This document shows positions 7,588 through 18,204 of a DNA stretch of 64,000 bases, piece by piece. The position numbers and the translations under genes were made by a program. The notes beneath the pieces were generated by a model. That model ran no database searches. It was not told the origin of the DNA and was given only the letters and a program-made list of their open reading frames with translations. The stretch spans positions 85,127 through 149,126 of the forward strand of contig JAFAZX010000103.1 in assembly GCA_019239425.1 (NCBI GenBank), given 5' to 3'. This DNA is from Acidobacteriota bacterium. GTDB taxonomy: Bacteria; Acidobacteriota; Blastocatellia; Pyrinomonadales; Pyrinomonadaceae. How positions within the stretch are numbered: the stretch's first letter is position 1; every line of letters starts with the position of its first letter.

Positions 7588-9762
7588 ATGAAAAGACTCA
7601 GTCTCGTCATGAACGTCGTAGTGCTCGTCCTCGCGCTGCTCGCATTCAACGTGCCCGCGCGCAGGACGAAAGCCGCCGGGTCTGACTTCCCTTTCCAGAA
7701 CCCGGAACTGCCGGCCGAGCAGAGGATCGACAACCTCGTCTCGCTCATGACGCTCGAAGAGAAGGTCGCGTGCCTCGGCACGAACCCTTCCGTGCCGCGC
7801 CTCGGCGTCAAAGGCTCCCCACACTCGGAAGGCTTACACGGGCTCGCGCAGGGCGGCCCCTCCGACTGGGGCCGCCGCAACCCCACGACGACCACCATCT
7901 TCCCGCAGGCCATCGGCCTCGCGGAGACGTGGGACGCGGACGTCGTCCGCCGCGTCGCCGCGGTCGAGGGCTTCGAGGCGCGCTACATCTTTCAACGTTA
8001 CGGCCGCGCCGGCCTCGTCGTCCGCGCGCCCAACGCAGACCTCGGCCGCGACCCGCGCTGGGGCCGCACCGAAGAGTGCTACGGCGAAGACCCTTTCTTC
8101 AACGGCACGCTCGCCTCCGCCTTCGTCAAAGGCTTGCAGGGCGACGACCCCGTCTACTGGCAGACGGCCGCGCTCCTCAAACACTTCCTCGCCAACAGCA
8201 ACGAGAACGGCCGCGGCCACACCTCTTCGGATTTTGACGAAAGACTCTTCCGCGAATACTACTCGGTGCCGTTCCGCATGGGCGTCGAGGAGGGCGGCGC
8301 GCGCGCCTTCATGGCCTCCTACAACAAGGTCAACGGCGTCCCGATGCACGTCAACAAGGAGGTCTTGGACATCACGCGCGAAGAGTGGGGGCAGGACGGC
8401 ATCATCTGCACAGACGGCGGCGCCATGCGCCAGCTCGTCACAGACCACAAGCGCTTCCGGACGTTCGAAGAGGCCGCGGCCGCCGTTATTAAGACCGGCA
8501 TCGGCCAGTTCCTCGACGACTACCGCGAGCCCACGGCGTCAGCGCTCGCCAAAGGTCTCCTGACCGAGTCGGACGTGGACAGAGTCCTACGCCGAACCTT
8601 CCGCGTCATGCTCCGCCTCGGCCTGCTCGACCCGCCCGAGCGCGTGCCGTATTCGAAGATAGGTCAAGGCCCGGAGCCATGGACGCTTGAAGAGCACAAG
8701 TCACTCGCGCGCCTCGCCACGCAGAAGTCGGTCGTGCTTTTGAAGAACGCGAAGGGACTTCTCCCGCTCGACCGCGCGAAGCTCAAGTCCGTCGCCGTCG
8801 TCGGCCCGCACGCCGACGAAGTCCTGCTCGACTGGTACAGCGGCACGCCGCCCTACACCGTCACGCCGCTCGCGGGCATCCGCGAGAAGGCCGGGCCGCA
8901 GGTTCGTGTGGTATATGCGAAGGACGATGAGAACGGCGCGGCGTCCAAAGCGGCGCGGGCGGCGGACGTGGCCGTCGTCATCGTCGGCAACCACCCGACC
9001 TGCGACGCGGGCTGGGAGCAGTGCCCCGTCGCCAGCGACGGCAAGGAGGCCGTCGACCGCCGCTCCATCACGCTCGAACAGGAGGAGCTGGTGAAGCGCG
9101 TCTACGCCGCGAACCCGAACACCGTCGTCGTGCTCATGTCGAGCTTCCCCTACGCCGTCAACTGGACGCAAGCGAACGTCCCCGCCGTCCTGCACCTCAC
9201 GCACAACAGTCAGGAGGAGGGGCACGCGCTCGCGGACGTGCTCTTCGGCGACTACAACCCCGCCGGCCGCCTCGTACAGACCTGGCCGGCCTCGATAGAG
9301 CAACTGCCGCCGATGATGGACTACGACATCCGCCACGGCCGGACGTACATGTACTTCAAGGGCGCGCCGCTCTACCCCTTCGGCTACGGCTTGAGCTACA
9401 CGACCTTCGCCTACTCGAACCTGCGGGCGAGTTCCCCCGCGCTCCGTTCAGACGGCTCCGTCAACGTCACCTTCGACCTCAAGAACACGGGCCGCCGCGC
9501 CGGAGAGGAGGTCGCACAGCTCTACGTCACGCACCTCGACTCGAAGGTGGACAGGCCCTTCAAAGAGCTGAAAGCCTTCGCCCGCGTCGCCCTCCAGCCC
9601 GGCGAGACGAAGCGCGTCACGCTCCCGCTCCCGGCCGCACGTCTCGCCTACTGGGACGTGAAGTCCAAGCGCTTCGTCGTTGAGCCAGACCGTGTTCGTC
9701 TAATGGTCGGCGGCTCTTCCGCGGACGTGAGGCTCAGCCGTGAGTTGAGTGTTGGACGCTGA
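7588..9762 (+). CDS. Glycoside hydrolase family 3 (beta-glucosidase/beta-xylosidase-like)
   Basis: MKRLSLVMNVVVLVLALLAFNVPARRTKA signal; RAPNADLGRDPRWGRTEECYGEDPFFNGTLASAFVKGLQG; GIICTDGGAM; LYPFGYGLSYTTFAYSNL with fibronectin-III-like C-terminus. Confidence 0.92.
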   Translation: MKRLSLVMNVVVLVLALLAFNVPARRTKAAGSDFPFQNPELPAEQRIDNLVSLMTLEEKVACLGTNPSVPRLGVKGSPHSEGLHGLAQGGPSDWGRRNPTTTTIFPQAIGLAETWDADVVRRVAAVEGFEARYIFQRYGRAGLVVRAPNADLGRDPRWGRTEECYGEDPFFNGTLASAFVKGLQGDDPVYWQTAALLKHFLANSNENGRGHTSSDFDERLFREYYSVPFRMGVEEGGARAFMASYNKVNGVPMHVNKEVLDITREEWGQDGIICTDGGAMRQLVTDHKRFRTFEEAAAAVIKTGIGQFLDDYREPTASALAKGLLTESDVDRVLRRTFRVMLRLGLLDPPERVPYSKIGQGPEPWTLEEHKSLARLATQKSVVLLKNAKGLLPLDRAKLKSVAVVGPHADEVLLDWYSGTPPYTVTPLAGIREKAGPQVRVVYAKDDENGAASKAARAADVAVVIVGNHPTCDAGWEQCPVASDGKEAVDRRSITLEQEELVKRVYAANPNTVVVLMSSFPYAVNWTQANVPAVLHLTHNSQEEGHALADVLFGDYNPAGRLVQTWPASIEQLPPMMDYDIRHGRTYMYFKGAPLYPFGYGLSYTTFAYSNLRASSPALRSDGSVNVTFDLKNTGRRAGEEVAQLYVTHLDSKVDRPFKELKAFARVALQPGETKRVTLPLPAARLAYWDVKSKRFVVEPDRVRLMVGGSSADVRLSRELSVGR

Positions 9763-9764
9763 AT

Positions 9765-9830
9765 TTCACCACAGAGACACAGAGGCACGGCTTGGGGCCT
9801 AATTGCTCCAAGCCGTGCCTCTGTGGTTAA
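9765..9830. repeat. ACCACAGAGACACAGA family, copy 2, between convergent GH3 genes
   Basis: ttcaccacagagacacagaggcacggctt ... aagccgtgcctctgtggttaa. Confidence 0.88.
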
Positions 9831-9837
9831 TTCCTGC

Positions 9838-11760
9838 CTAGAACGTCAGCCCGAACCCGTACGGGAAGAGCGGGTCGTAGTCGCGGTCGCCGACGTTGAT
9901 GGGAAGCTGCGCCGTCGAGCGCGGCCAGGTGAAGGAGAGTTTCCCGGTCGGCCGGTAGTCGCCGAAGAGCACGTCCGCGACGCCCTGCCCCTCCGTCCCC
10001 GGCAGCCACGCCGCGACGAACGCGTCGGCCTTCGCCAGGGCGTCATTGATAATCAGAGGCCGCCCCGAGAACAGAACCACGACGACGGGGATGCCCGCCT
10101 CCTTCATCCTCTCAATCGCCGCCGAGTCCTCCGCGCCGAGCGCGAGGTCTTCGCGGTCGCCCACGCCCTCCGCGTAAGGCGTCTCGCCGACCACGACCAC
10201 GCCGACGTCCGCGCCCCCCGCGCCCGAGCCGTCCTTCGAGAACGTCACCTTCGTCCGGCGCGAGACGGTGTTCCGCACGGCCTGCAGGATGGTCGTCCCG
10301 CCGGTCGTCACGTCGCCGCTCTTGCCCTGCCAGTCAATCGTCCACCCGCCGCACTGGTTCCCGATGTCGTCGGCCGACCTGCCCGCGACGTGTATGCGCG
10401 CCGCCGTCTTGCGCAGAGGCAAAGTCCGCCGCTCGTTCTTCAGAAGCACCAACGACTGTCGCACGCACTCGCGCGCGACCGCCCGGTGCTCTGCCGAGCC
10501 GAAGGTGCGGTGCAGGCGGCGGTCGGCGAGGACGTTGCGGCCGCGCTCGGTCAAACCCATCGCCACCTTGACGCGCAGGATGCGCATCACGGCGTCGTCG
10601 ACGCGCGACTGCGGGACGCGCCCCTCGCGGACGAGCTGGACGAGGAGGCTGTGGAACTCGCGGTACTTCGTCGGCACCATCACCATGTCCATGCCGGCGT
10701 TGATGGAAATCTCAATCGCCTGCTTGTAGTCCTTCGTGATCTGGTCGATGGCGTTGTAGTCGGAGATGAGGAAGCCTTCGAACTTGAGTTCCCCCTTGAG
10801 CACGTCGGTCAGAAGGTACTTCTGCGCCGACATCTTCGTCCCGTTCCAACTGCTGTACGAGGGCATGATCGTGCCGACGCCCGCGCGCACCGTCGAGACG
10901 TAGCCCTGCATGTGTATGCGGCGCAGCTCGGCCTCGCTCAGGCGCGTGTCGCCCTGGTCGAGCAGGCGCTTCCCTCCCCCGTTGTTCTGGTCGATCCCGC
11001 CCGTACCCATCGACGTCCCTCCGTCGCCGACGTAGTGCTTGGCGCAGGCGAGGATGCTCAGGGGGTCGCCCAGGTCGTCCCCCTGAAAGCCGCGCACGGC
11101 CGCCTCACCCAAGTCGCGCGCGAGGTCGGGCGACTCGCCGAAGCCCTCGTAGGTGCGCCCCCAGCGCTCGTCGCGTGGAACTGTGACGCAGGGCGCGAAC
11201 GTCCACTGGATGCCGGTGGCGCGCACCTCCTCGGCCGTGACGCGCGCCGCCTGTTCGATCAGCCTCGCGTTGCGCGTGCACCCCAGCCCGACGTTGTGCG
11301 GGAAGACGGTCGCGCCGAGGACGTTGCTGTGGCCGTGCACGGCGTCGATGCCGTAGAGGATCGGAATGGCGAGGCGCGACTTGAGCGCCTCCGTCTGCAC
11401 GCGGTCGTAGAGGTCTGTCCAAGCCTGCAGGCTGTTGCCGGCCTTCGGGTCGGAGCTGCCGCCCGAGAGCAGAGAGCCGAGGGCAAGAGTCCGTATGTCC
11501 GCCGGCTCTTTCATGGCGGCGTCCTGCTCGGCCTGCGTCATCTGCCCGACCTTCTCTTCGAGCGTCATCTGATTCAGCAGCTCGCGCGCTCGCGCGTCGT
11601 AGGAGGTGAGCGGGCGCGGCCCCGCCCCGCGCCGCGCGCCGCCGCCCCTACGCTGCCCGCGCCGCTGCGCGGCCTCGACCCACTCGGGCACGACCAGCGC
11701 CGCCGCCCCGGCGACCGTTGCCGACTTGATGAAGTCGCGGCGGTCGAACTTTTTAGACAT
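9838..11760 (-). CDS. Glycoside hydrolase family 3 beta-glucosidase with Tat-type signal
   Basis: [30 protein letters not shown] (RRDFIK); [55 protein letters not shown]-terminus. Confidence 0.92.
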   Translation of the reverse strand: MSKKFDRRDFIKSATVAGAAALVVPEWVEAAQRRGQRRGGGARRGAGPRPLTSYDARARELLNQMTLEEKVGQMTQAEQDAAMKEPADIRTLALGSLLSGGSSDPKAGNSLQAWTDLYDRVQTEALKSRLAIPILYGIDAVHGHSNVLGATVFPHNVGLGCTRNARLIEQAARVTAEEVRATGIQWTFAPCVTVPRDERWGRTYEGFGESPDLARDLGEAAVRGFQGDDLGDPLSILACAKHYVGDGGTSMGTGGIDQNNGGGKRLLDQGDTRLSEAELRRIHMQGYVSTVRAGVGTIMPSYSSWNGTKMSAQKYLLTDVLKGELKFEGFLISDYNAIDQITKDYKQAIEISINAGMDMVMVPTKYREFHSLLVQLVREGRVPQSRVDDAVMRILRVKVAMGLTERGRNVLADRRLHRTFGSAEHRAVARECVRQSLVLLKNERRTLPLRKTAARIHVAGRSADDIGNQCGGWTIDWQGKSGDVTTGGTTILQAVRNTVSRRTKVTFSKDGSGAGGADVGVVVVGETPYAEGVGDREDLALGAEDSAAIERMKEAGIPVVVVLFSGRPLIINDALAKADAFVAAWLPGTEGQGVADVLFGDYRPTGKLSFTWPRSTAQLPINVGDRDYDPLFPYGFGLTF

Positions 11761-11799
11761 GTTGAGTGCTCCTTCTTTAAAGGATTGTGGATGAAGCTA

Positions 11800-13413
11800 T
11801 CAGACCTCGAACTGCAAGCGCGTGACCGACGCCGCGGGGAAGCGGAAGACGACCGTGGCGCCGCGCGGGGCGGCGATGGTCTCGTCCCTCGGCTCGACGC
11901 CGCGCGGGTTCTCGAAGGTGTTCTGCGCGTGGATGTCTGTGGCCGTCAGCACGCGCGCGCGGGCCGAGCGAATCGAAGACGCGCCGCGCACAGTGACCTC
12001 CGTCTCGCGCGCCTCCGACGCGTGCGGGTTGACGACCGTCAGCGTCACGGTTCGGCCTTCGAGCGAGGCCGAGCCGTTCAAAGCCCAGAAGCTCGCCGTC
12101 TGCCCCGCGCGCGGGTGCGTGAACTGCGGCGCGACGAAGACCGTGCGCAACCCTTGTGCGCCCTGGTGCGGCGCGTACATCTCGAAGACGTGGAAGTTGG
12201 GCGTGGCGACGAACTTCTCTTCCGTCGCGAGGAAGAGCGAGTGTAGACAGTTGACGAGCTGCGCGACGTTCGCCATCGCGACCTTGTCGGGGTGGCGGTT
12301 GAAGGTGTCGAGCGTTATCCCTGCGACGAGCGCGTCGCGCAAGGTCTGCGCCTGGCTGAGAATGTAGCGCTTGCCCAACTCCGTGCCGGGCCTGTACCAA
12401 GCGCCCCACTCGTCCACGACGAGCTTGACGCGGTGCTCGCGGTCGTACTCGCCCATCACGGCCCAGTTCGACTTAATCAAGCCTTCCATCTTGTCGGCCT
12501 CGCGAAACATCTCGTACCACTCTTCGAGGTCGAAGCGGAGCGCGTCGCCCTTGCCCTTGTCCCAGTCGGTGGTCGCGCCGCGGCTCACGTTCCAGGAATA
12601 GTGATGCAGGCCCCAGCCGTAGAAGTCGAAGTGGCGCCGCTCGGCCATCTTCGAGAAGAAGCCGCGCGTCCACGCGAGGTCGTCGCTGCCGGGGCCGGCG
12701 GCGATGAAGAGCGGTTGCAGACCCCAGCCCGGCACCGACGCCGTGAAGCGCCGGAACTCCATCGCGTACTCGTCGGGCGTGAAGTTGCCGCCGCAGCCCC
12801 ACGACTCGTTGCCGACGCCCCAGAAGCGCACGCCGAAGGGGTCGCGGCTCGCGGCCTCGCCCGTCGCGCGCAGGTCGGCCAGCGTCGTCGCCCCCGCGGG
12901 CGCGTTGCAGTAATCGACCCACTCGTAGAAGGTCTGCGCCGGCAGGCCGCGCAGGTTCGCGGCCATGTAAGGCTTCGCGCCCGTCGCCCGGCAGAAGCTC
13001 ATGAACTCGTTCGTGCCGAAGCTGTTCGGCTCCGCGCCGCCCCAGAAGTTCGGCCGCCGCGGGCGGCGCGCGCGCGGCCCGACTCCGTCGCGCCAGTCGT
13101 AGCTGTCGGCGAAGCAGCCGCCGGGGTAGCGTATGACGGAAGGCTTGACGCGCTTCAGATACTCGATCATCGCGCGGCGGACGCCGCCGACGTTCGGCAC
13201 CTTCGAATCCTCGCCGACCCAGATGCCGTCGTAGACGACGCCGCCCAGGTGCTCGACGAAGTGCCCGTAGATGTCGGGCGAGATGGTGCCGAGCTTCTCG
13301 TCCAGAAGAATCTCGACCTTCGCGCCCGGCCCCTGCCCACCGCGCGCCGCGAGCAGCGCGAGACTCCCCGCCAAAGCGCCGCCGACGAACTCTCTCCGAC
13401 CGACCTTAGACAT
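11800..13413 (-). CDS. Alpha-L-arabinofuranosidase (GH51)
   Basis: GTISPDIYGHFVEHLGGVVYDGIWVGEDSKVPNVGGVRRAMIEYLKRVKPSVIRYPGGCFADSYDWRDGVGP; WGVGNESWGCGG; DEWGAWYRPGTELG. ATG at 13413 overlaps the upstream GH42 TAA (TAATG). Confidence 0.92.
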   Translation of the reverse strand: MSKVGRREFVGGALAGSLALLAARGGQGPGAKVEILLDEKLGTISPDIYGHFVEHLGGVVYDGIWVGEDSKVPNVGGVRRAMIEYLKRVKPSVIRYPGGCFADSYDWRDGVGPRARRPRRPNFWGGAEPNSFGTNEFMSFCRATGAKPYMAANLRGLPAQTFYEWVDYCNAPAGATTLADLRATGEAASRDPFGVRFWGVGNESWGCGGNFTPDEYAMEFRRFTASVPGWGLQPLFIAAGPGSDDLAWTRGFFSKMAERRHFDFYGWGLHHYSWNVSRGATTDWDKGKGDALRFDLEEWYEMFREADKMEGLIKSNWAVMGEYDREHRVKLVVDEWGAWYRPGTELGKRYILSQAQTLRDALVAGITLDTFNRHPDKVAMANVAQLVNCLHSLFLATEEKFVATPNFHVFEMYAPHQGAQGLRTVFVAPQFTHPRAGQTASFWALNGSASLEGRTVTLTVVNPHASEARETEVTVRGASSIRSARARVLTATDIHAQNTFENPRGVEPRDETIAAPRGATVVFRFPAASVTRLQFEV

Positions 13414-15506
13414 TAACGCTGCCTCCACACGAGCACGTCGGCCGGCTTGAGCTGCCGCGCGCCGTAAAGAATCTCCGCGCCCGGCGGCACCGCGATCTCC
13501 ACCGGCTTCGAGTTGTAGTTGACCGCGACCCAGAAGCCGTCGCGCCAGTCAACGTAGACGCCCGCGGGGTAGTCTGCGACGGCCAGCCCCGCGCGCCTGT
13601 AGACTTCGCGCATCAGTTCCTTCTCAAGCCGCCCGTCCTTCGTGTGGACGCCGATGTACGTGACGCTCCCCTTGCCCAGGCGTCTGTATGTCGCCGCCGC
13701 CGCGCCCGCGTAGAACTGGTTCGCGTACGTCGCCAAAGTCTCCGTCCCCTCGTAAGGCTTGAGCACGTCGCCCCACGCGTTCCAGCCGTAGGTCGCGCCC
13801 TTCGAAGAGACCTCGCCGTTGCCGTTCTCCAACAGGAGGTCGAAGAAGGAGACCTCCGCGCCGATGAGCGGGCGGATGGGCGCGGCCCAAGGGCCTTCCC
13901 AGAGCCAGCCGTTGCGGCGCTTCTGCCCCGTGCGCGCGGTCAGGACGAGGTGGCCGCCCGCTTCGACGTAGCGCGTCCACTTGCGCACGAGTTCCTCGTC
14001 AAGAAGTTGATAGGCCGGCGCGACGAGGACTTTGTACTGATTGAAGTCCGCGGCCTCGTCGATCACTTCGAGCGGCGCGCCGGCCGACTTGATCGCTTCG
14101 AGATAGCGGAACGCGTGCCCCCACGTGTCCCAAAGGGCCGTCTGCCTCTGGTAGTCGATGTTCCAGAGGTTCTCGTGGTTCCAGAGTATCGCCGTCCGCC
14201 GCGCGAGGTAGTCGGCCGGGGGCTTCGCTGCGGGGTCGAACTTCGCGCGCAGCTCCCTCATCTCGCGCGCGACCTGCGAATACTGTAGGCCGCCGGGCGA
14301 AGGCGTAACGCCGTCCGTGTTGACGATGCCGTAGTGGTACAGCTCGCTCCCGTAGAGCGGCTGCCGGTAGCGGTAGTTGCACGCGAACGACAGCCCGCCC
14401 GCGAAGGCGTGCCAGAGCCACATCCGTATCACGCCCGGAGCGGGCTGCGGGTTGATGCGCGCCCAGTTGACCTGACCCGGCTGCAACTCCATCACGCCGG
14501 TCACGCCCTTGATCGGTTTATAAAAAGCGTTCGCCCAGGCGATGCCGTGCTGCCATCCCAGGCGGAAGCCGTCTTCGCCCACGCCACCGCCGCCGCCGAC
14601 CGGGTACATCGTGTAAGAGATGAAGTCCAGCTCGTTCGAGCGGCGCGGGTCTGAGCTGCCGATGGTCGAGATGTAGTTGGTCGTGATGAACTGCGCGGGC
14701 GAGGTGTTGCGCCGAAGTATTGACGCCTGCCAGTTGAGGAACTTCGCCGTCTGGTCGGCGGTGAAGCGCCGGAAGTCGAGCAGCGCGTGCGGGCTGACGC
14801 CGTAGAGGAACGATGGGTTCGGCGGCCTGACCTGTCCGAAGTCGTTGTACTTCAGACTCCAGAAGGCCGTGCCCCACTCCTGGTTGAGCGCCTCGACGGT
14901 CTTGTACTTCGCGAGCAGCCACTCGCGGAAGGCCACTTGCGCCGAGGGGCCGTAGTCGGGCGGCGAGTTCGGCTCGTTGTCGAGCTGCCAGCCCCAGACC
15001 GCGGGGTTCTTGCCGTAACGCCTGCCGAGTTCGTTAACCACGCGCTCGGTCAGGCGAAGGTAGTCCGCGTCCGCGAGCGCGTTGTTGCCGCGCGAGCCGT
15101 GCTCTCTACGTCTTCCGTCCTCGCCGACGAGAAAGCTGTTCGGGTACTTCTCGGCGAGCCAGGCGGGCGGCGTCGGCGTCGGCGTGCAGAGGATGACTTT
15201 GAGGTTGTGCTTCGCGGCGAGCGCGACCGCGCGGTCGAGCCAGGCGAAGTCGAACTTCCCCTCCTCCGGCTCCATGAAGGCCCACGCGAACTCGCCCATG
15301 TGGACGAACTCGAACCCGAGCTTCTCCATGTTGCCGAAGTCCCTGTCCCACTGCGACTCCGGCCAGTGCTCGGGGTAGTAGTAGACGCCGATCCTCATCA
15401 AGTCCTTCGTCGGAAAGAAGCGCGCCGCGGGCGACTGCGGCCGCACGGGGACGTACGAAGAGAGGATGATGAGAAGGACGCAGGACGGGCGTAGGAGCTT
15501 TTTCAT
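13413..15506 (-). CDS. Beta-galactosidase, GH42
   Basis: MKKLLRPSCVLLIILSSYVPVRPQ signal; RIGVYYYPEHWPESQWDRDFGNMEKLGFEFVHMGEFAWAFMEPEEGKFDFAWLDRAVALAAKHNLKVILCTPTPTPPAWL; VWGWQLDNEPN. Confidence 0.92.
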   Translation of the reverse strand: MKKLLRPSCVLLIILSSYVPVRPQSPAARFFPTKDLMRIGVYYYPEHWPESQWDRDFGNMEKLGFEFVHMGEFAWAFMEPEEGKFDFAWLDRAVALAAKHNLKVILCTPTPTPPAWLAEKYPNSFLVGEDGRRREHGSRGNNALADADYLRLTERVVNELGRRYGKNPAVWGWQLDNEPNSPPDYGPSAQVAFREWLLAKYKTVEALNQEWGTAFWSLKYNDFGQVRPPNPSFLYGVSPHALLDFRRFTADQTAKFLNWQASILRRNTSPAQFITTNYISTIGSSDPRRSNELDFISYTMYPVGGGGGVGEDGFRLGWQHGIAWANAFYKPIKGVTGVMELQPGQVNWARINPQPAPGVIRMWLWHAFAGGLSFACNYRYRQPLYGSELYHYGIVNTDGVTPSPGGLQYSQVAREMRELRAKFDPAAKPPADYLARRTAILWNHENLWNIDYQRQTALWDTWGHAFRYLEAIKSAGAPLEVIDEAADFNQYKVLVAPAYQLLDEELVRKWTRYVEAGGHLVLTARTGQKRRNGWLWEGPWAAPIRPLIGAEVSFFDLLLENGNGEVSSKGATYGWNAWGDVLKPYEGTETLATYANQFYAGAAAATYRRLGKGSVTYIGVHTKDGRLEKELMREVYRRAGLAVADYPAGVYVDWRDGFWVAVNYNSKPVEIAVPPGAEILYGARQLKPADVLVWRQR

Positions 15507-15538
15507 AAGAGGTACATGCGCGCGGAGAGAAAGAGTTT

Positions 15539-15623
15539 TCACCACAGAGACACAGAGGCACAGCTTGAAGAGGACTAAAGATGATGCTGTGTCTTAGCTG
15601 TGTCTCTGTGTCTCTGTGGTTCA
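15539..15623. repeat. ACCACAGAGACACAGA family, copy 3 (GH31/GH42 boundary)
   Basis: tcaccacagagacacagaggcacagctt ... agctgtgtctctgtgtctctgtggtt. Confidence 0.9.
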
Positions 15624-15639
15624 ATCCATTCTCCGCCAT

Positions 15640-18030
15640 CTATCTCGACGGGAAGCGCGTCACCTGCCACCTGACCTGGCCGCGCAGAGGGTCGGTTTGC
15701 AGCGTGTAGCCCGAGGCCGCGCCCGTCAGGTTGAGCGTCTGGACGTTGCCCGCGGGGAGCGCGAAGCGGCCGGCGGCCGGGGCGTTGTCGGTGCTGAAGA
15801 CGCGCAGCTCGACGTTCTTCCAGTCGATGTCGTCCGTGCTCTGCGCGACCTTCACGTGCGGGATGACGGCGTTGTTCCTCACGAGCAGCACGACCGGAAT
15901 CTGCCCCGCCTCGATCCGGTGCCAGCGCTCGCCCGCGTACGGCTTGCCCGTCTGGTAGTCGATCCATGTGCCCGGCGGCAGGTAGACACGCCTCGCGTCG
16001 GCGCTCTCCATCAAGGGCGCGACCAGGAGGTCTGAGCCGAACATGTACTCGTCGTCGACCGTCCAGGAGGTCGGGTCGCCCGGGTACTCGAAGAAGAGCG
16101 CGCGCAGCATCGGCCAGCCCTTCGCCGAAGAGTCCTTCGCCTGCGCCAGGATGTACGGCATCAGCGAATACTTCAGCCCGAGCGCGCGGCGGAAGTCTTC
16201 CGTCAAAGCCTCGTCGTACTCCCACGGCTCGCGCGGCGGCGCGCCGTGCGCGCGCGTGTGCGAGGTCAGCACGCCCCACGCCAGCCAGCGGCGGTAGAGG
16301 TCGCGCGGCGCCTTGTTGACGAAGCCGCCCACGTCGTGGCTCCAGTAGGTGAAGCCCGACAGCCCGAACGAGAGTCCGCCGCGCAGCTCGGCCGCCATCG
16401 CCGAGTCCGTGTTCTCGGCGTCGCCGCCCCAGTGCAAAGGATAACGTTGACTCCCCGCCCACGCGCTCCGCGCCCAGATGATGTTCTCGCCCGTCGTCTC
16501 GCGCGTGATGTCCGCGACGGCCTTGTTGTAGCGCAGGGGATAGAGGTTGTGCTCGTACCAGCCCGAGCGGCCCGAGGCGTAGAGGCCGCTGACGGGCGCG
16601 CCCTCGCCGAAGTCGACCTTGATGGCGCCGACGCCGAGTTTTAAGAGCGCCGCGATCTTCGACTGATACCACTTGACGGCCGCCGGGTTCGACATGTCGA
16701 GCACCGCGTCCTCGAAGGGCAGGTTGCCCGCGAGGTCTTTCACCTCGTAGCCGTGCTCGACGATTTCGGGGTAAAGCTCGTTCTTCGGCGTGAAGTAGGT
16801 GTACTGCCAGAGGCTCACGCGGAAGCCCTGCTTCTTCAAGTCCGCGATCATCTTCGCCGGGTCTCTGAAACGTGACTTCGAGAACTGGTAGTTGCTGCGC
16901 CAGTCGGTCTCGAACCAGCCGGTGTCGAGGTGGATGACGTCCGCGGGCACCTTGTACTGCCGGAGCTTCGCCGCCACGTCGCGCACCTCGTCCTCGCTCT
17001 TGTAGGTGATGCGGCTCATCCAGAAGCCGAACGACCAGAGCGGCGGGACGGGGCTGCGGCCCGTCAGGGCCGTGTACTCCGAAAGGACGTCCTTCGGCTC
17101 GCCGAGGAAGACGAAGATGTCGATATTCTCGTCGCCGGTGTAGATGGCGTTGTGGCTGTCGTAGGTCTTGCCGAAGTCGAAGGTGACGGGCGCGGAGGTG
17201 TGGACGAACATGCCGTAGCCGTTGCTGGAGAGGAAGAACGGGATCGGCTTGTACATGAACTCGTTCTGCACGCCCATGCCGTCGCGCGTCCAGGCGTTGA
17301 CCTTCTGCCCGCGCTTGTCGAAGCGCGTGAACGACTCGCCGCAGCCGAAGATTTTTTCGTCGTGCTGGAGTTCGAAGGTCGCGGCCGTCAGGCGCGAGAG
17401 GTCGGAGGCGCGGCGCACGAACGAGAAGGGTATCGGCGTGAAGTAGGTCGCGGGGTCGCCCGCGTTCTGCGTGCGCGTGAGCAGGCGGCCCGCCGCGTCG
17501 TAGAACTCGACGTGCCACGGGTTCTTAATCAACTTCACGCGCCCGTAGGCGCTCGTCCAGGTCACGGCGTCCGCCGTCTGTTCGACGCGCCAGGACTTAT
17601 CCGTCGGCACCGGGCCGGCGAGCATGACGGAGTCCGCGTCGCGCGGCATCTCCCCGCGGGTCGAGAAGCGGAGGCGGACGGTGCGCGGGCTGACGAAGGT
17701 GATCGAGAAGGGCAGGACGGGGTCCTGGTCGTACTCGGTGCCGGGGAACTCGGTGCCGCGCCCCTTGCCCAGGGTCACGTCGACCTTGTTGAAGGAGAGC
17801 GTGGTCGCGCGCAGATACCTGTCCCACTGGAGCGTGCCGCGCCCGCTGCCCGCGTCGAAGCTCGCGACCTTGGAGCCGACGAAGTAGACCTGCTCCATCC
17901 TCTGGAACTCCTGCGACACGTCCACGGGGTCGTTGAGCACCTGCGCCGCCGCCGGGCCGCACGCCAGCAGGACGAGCAGGGCCGCCTTCAGGATGTGCGC
18001 GCCGCGGCGCGCGCGTTCGGGTGTGAGCAA
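15640..18030 (-). CDS. Alpha-xylosidase, GH31 (YicI-like)
   Basis: IFGCGESFTRFDKRGQKVNAWTRDGMGVQNEFMYKPIPFFLSSNGYG; VPADVIHLDTGWF; GVGAIKVDFGEGAPVSG; WARSAWAGSQRYPLHWGGDAENT. TTG at 18030 has SD GGAGG upstream; the longer track ORF (to 18153) is a GC-rich extension. Confidence 0.9.
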   Translation of the reverse strand: MLTPERARRGAHILKAALLVLLACGPAAAQVLNDPVDVSQEFQRMEQVYFVGSKVASFDAGSGRGTLQWDRYLRATTLSFNKVDVTLGKGRGTEFPGTEYDQDPVLPFSITFVSPRTVRLRFSTRGEMPRDADSVMLAGPVPTDKSWRVEQTADAVTWTSAYGRVKLIKNPWHVEFYDAAGRLLTRTQNAGDPATYFTPIPFSFVRRASDLSRLTAATFELQHDEKIFGCGESFTRFDKRGQKVNAWTRDGMGVQNEFMYKPIPFFLSSNGYGMFVHTSAPVTFDFGKTYDSHNAIYTGDENIDIFVFLGEPKDVLSEYTALTGRSPVPPLWSFGFWMSRITYKSEDEVRDVAAKLRQYKVPADVIHLDTGWFETDWRSNYQFSKSRFRDPAKMIADLKKQGFRVSLWQYTYFTPKNELYPEIVEHGYEVKDLAGNLPFEDAVLDMSNPAAVKWYQSKIAALLKLGVGAIKVDFGEGAPVSGLYASGRSGWYEHNLYPLRYNKAVADITRETTGENIIWARSAWAGSQRYPLHWGGDAENTDSAMAAELRGGLSFGLSGFTYWSHDVGGFVNKAPRDLYRRWLAWGVLTSHTRAHGAPPREPWEYDEALTEDFRRALGLKYSLMPYILAQAKDSSAKGWPMLRALFFEYPGDPTSWTVDDEYMFGSDLLVAPLMESADARRVYLPPGTWIDYQTGKPYAGERWHRIEAGQIPVVLLVRNNAVIPHVKVAQSTDDIDWKNVELRVFSTDNAPAAGRFALPAGNVQTLNLTGAASGYTLQTDPLRGQVRWQVTRFPSR

Positions 18031-18177
18031 GTTGAGTCTCCCTCCTCGCCTCTTCGCCAGAGTTTTCGATGGCGGTCGCCGGGCCGGAACGTCGCGCGCG
18101 GCCGCGCCGATGGACGGACGCGCGGCCGCGCCGTCTTGCGCGGCGCTCGACAACCCGACCTCCGTGTTGATAATTTC

Positions 18178-18204
18178 GGTTTTGTTGTAAGACCGGACAA
18201 AAGG
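18178..18204. promoter_or_regulatory. Operator-like motif GGTTTTGTTGTAAGACCGGACAAAAGG
   Basis: Abuts the -10 hexamer; near match to 1509-1535 in the same promoter geometry. Confidence 0.55.

Noticed and set aside
9823-12246. 807-aa plus-strand ORF opposite the GH3 and GH51 genes
   Set aside because: Antisense shadow ORF from high GC3: Arg/Ala/Val/His-rich low-information translation, while the minus strand encodes clear GH3 and GH51 families.
15575-17518. 647-aa minus-strand ORF overlapping GH31 in another frame
   Set aside because: Arg/Pro-rich out-of-frame translation; the GH31 frame has full catalytic motifs.
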